Positions 6,143 through 6,217 of a stretch of DNA of 6,217 bases are shown here, in pieces (the first letter of the stretch is position 1; every line of letters begins with the position of its first letter). Both the position numbers and the translations under genes were made by a program. The stretch is from Verrucomicrobiia bacterium (GTDB lineage Bacteria > Verrucomicrobiota > Verrucomicrobiia > Limisphaerales > UBA1319), in NCBI GenBank assembly GCA_017880715.1, contig JADGRT010000195.1, forward strand, positions 1-6,217. Direction: 5' to 3'. The notes beneath the pieces are model-generated. The model ran no database searches. It had not been told where the DNA came from and saw only the letters and a program-made list of their open reading frames with translations.

Positions 6143-6217
6143 TCAATCCGTTCGTTCGAACCCAAACCGCCCAAACTAAACGCCAATCCGCCGCCGCTGG
6201 AAAGAAGATTATTTGCG

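Overview
The window is about 60% GC and carries four complete genes, all on the minus strand. In transcription order (right to left) they are argG (argininosuccinate synthase), typA/bipA (ribosome-associated GTPase), a double-cubane-cluster reductase of the YjiM/2-hydroxyacyl-CoA dehydratase subunit D family, and its ATP-dependent activase of the YjiL/HgdC family. A fragment of an unrecognised plus-strand ORF enters from the left edge and converges on the activase. Only argG and typA have secure gene symbols. No RNA genes, CRISPR array or transposase gene were seen.

Organism: no taxonomic marker gene is present. The protein style, the GC content and the intergenic repeats suggest a Verrucomicrobiota-like (PVC) bacterium, probably from an environmental or metagenomic assembly. 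The repeats are a 'cggacattcttgtccg' hairpin, a cgtcct/aggacg hairpin, a GGGGACGG palindrome and a 7-bp CGGAAGT-type repeat. This assignment is inference from repeat style. The reductase and activase imply at least a facultatively anaerobic life.

Layout: 1-260 is AT-richer (about 47% GC over 1-240) and holds the partial plus-strand ORF. 261-1067 is the activase. 1068-1449 is a 382-bp gap made largely of two strong inverted repeats; one frame runs through it, overlapping the genes on both sides by ATGA. 1450-2706 is the reductase. 2707-2840 is a short spacer. 2841-4670 is typA. 4671-4897 is a spacer with a third inverted repeat. 4898-6142 is argG. 6143-6217 is the start of its upstream region.

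How the genes relate: argG (arginine synthesis) and typA (translation and stress) are housekeeping genes with no evident link to each other or to the rest. The reductase and activase form a functional pair. The activase, with a bridging [4Fe-4S] cluster and ATP hydrolysis, should inject low-potential electrons into the reductase, whose six conserved cysteines fit a [8Fe-9S] double-cubane cluster. The physiological substrate of this family is not established, and the neighbourhood gives no CoA-transferase, dehydrogenase or transporter that would reveal it. This pair, and the repeat-filled but reading-frame-preserving junction between its two genes, are the most interesting parts of the window.
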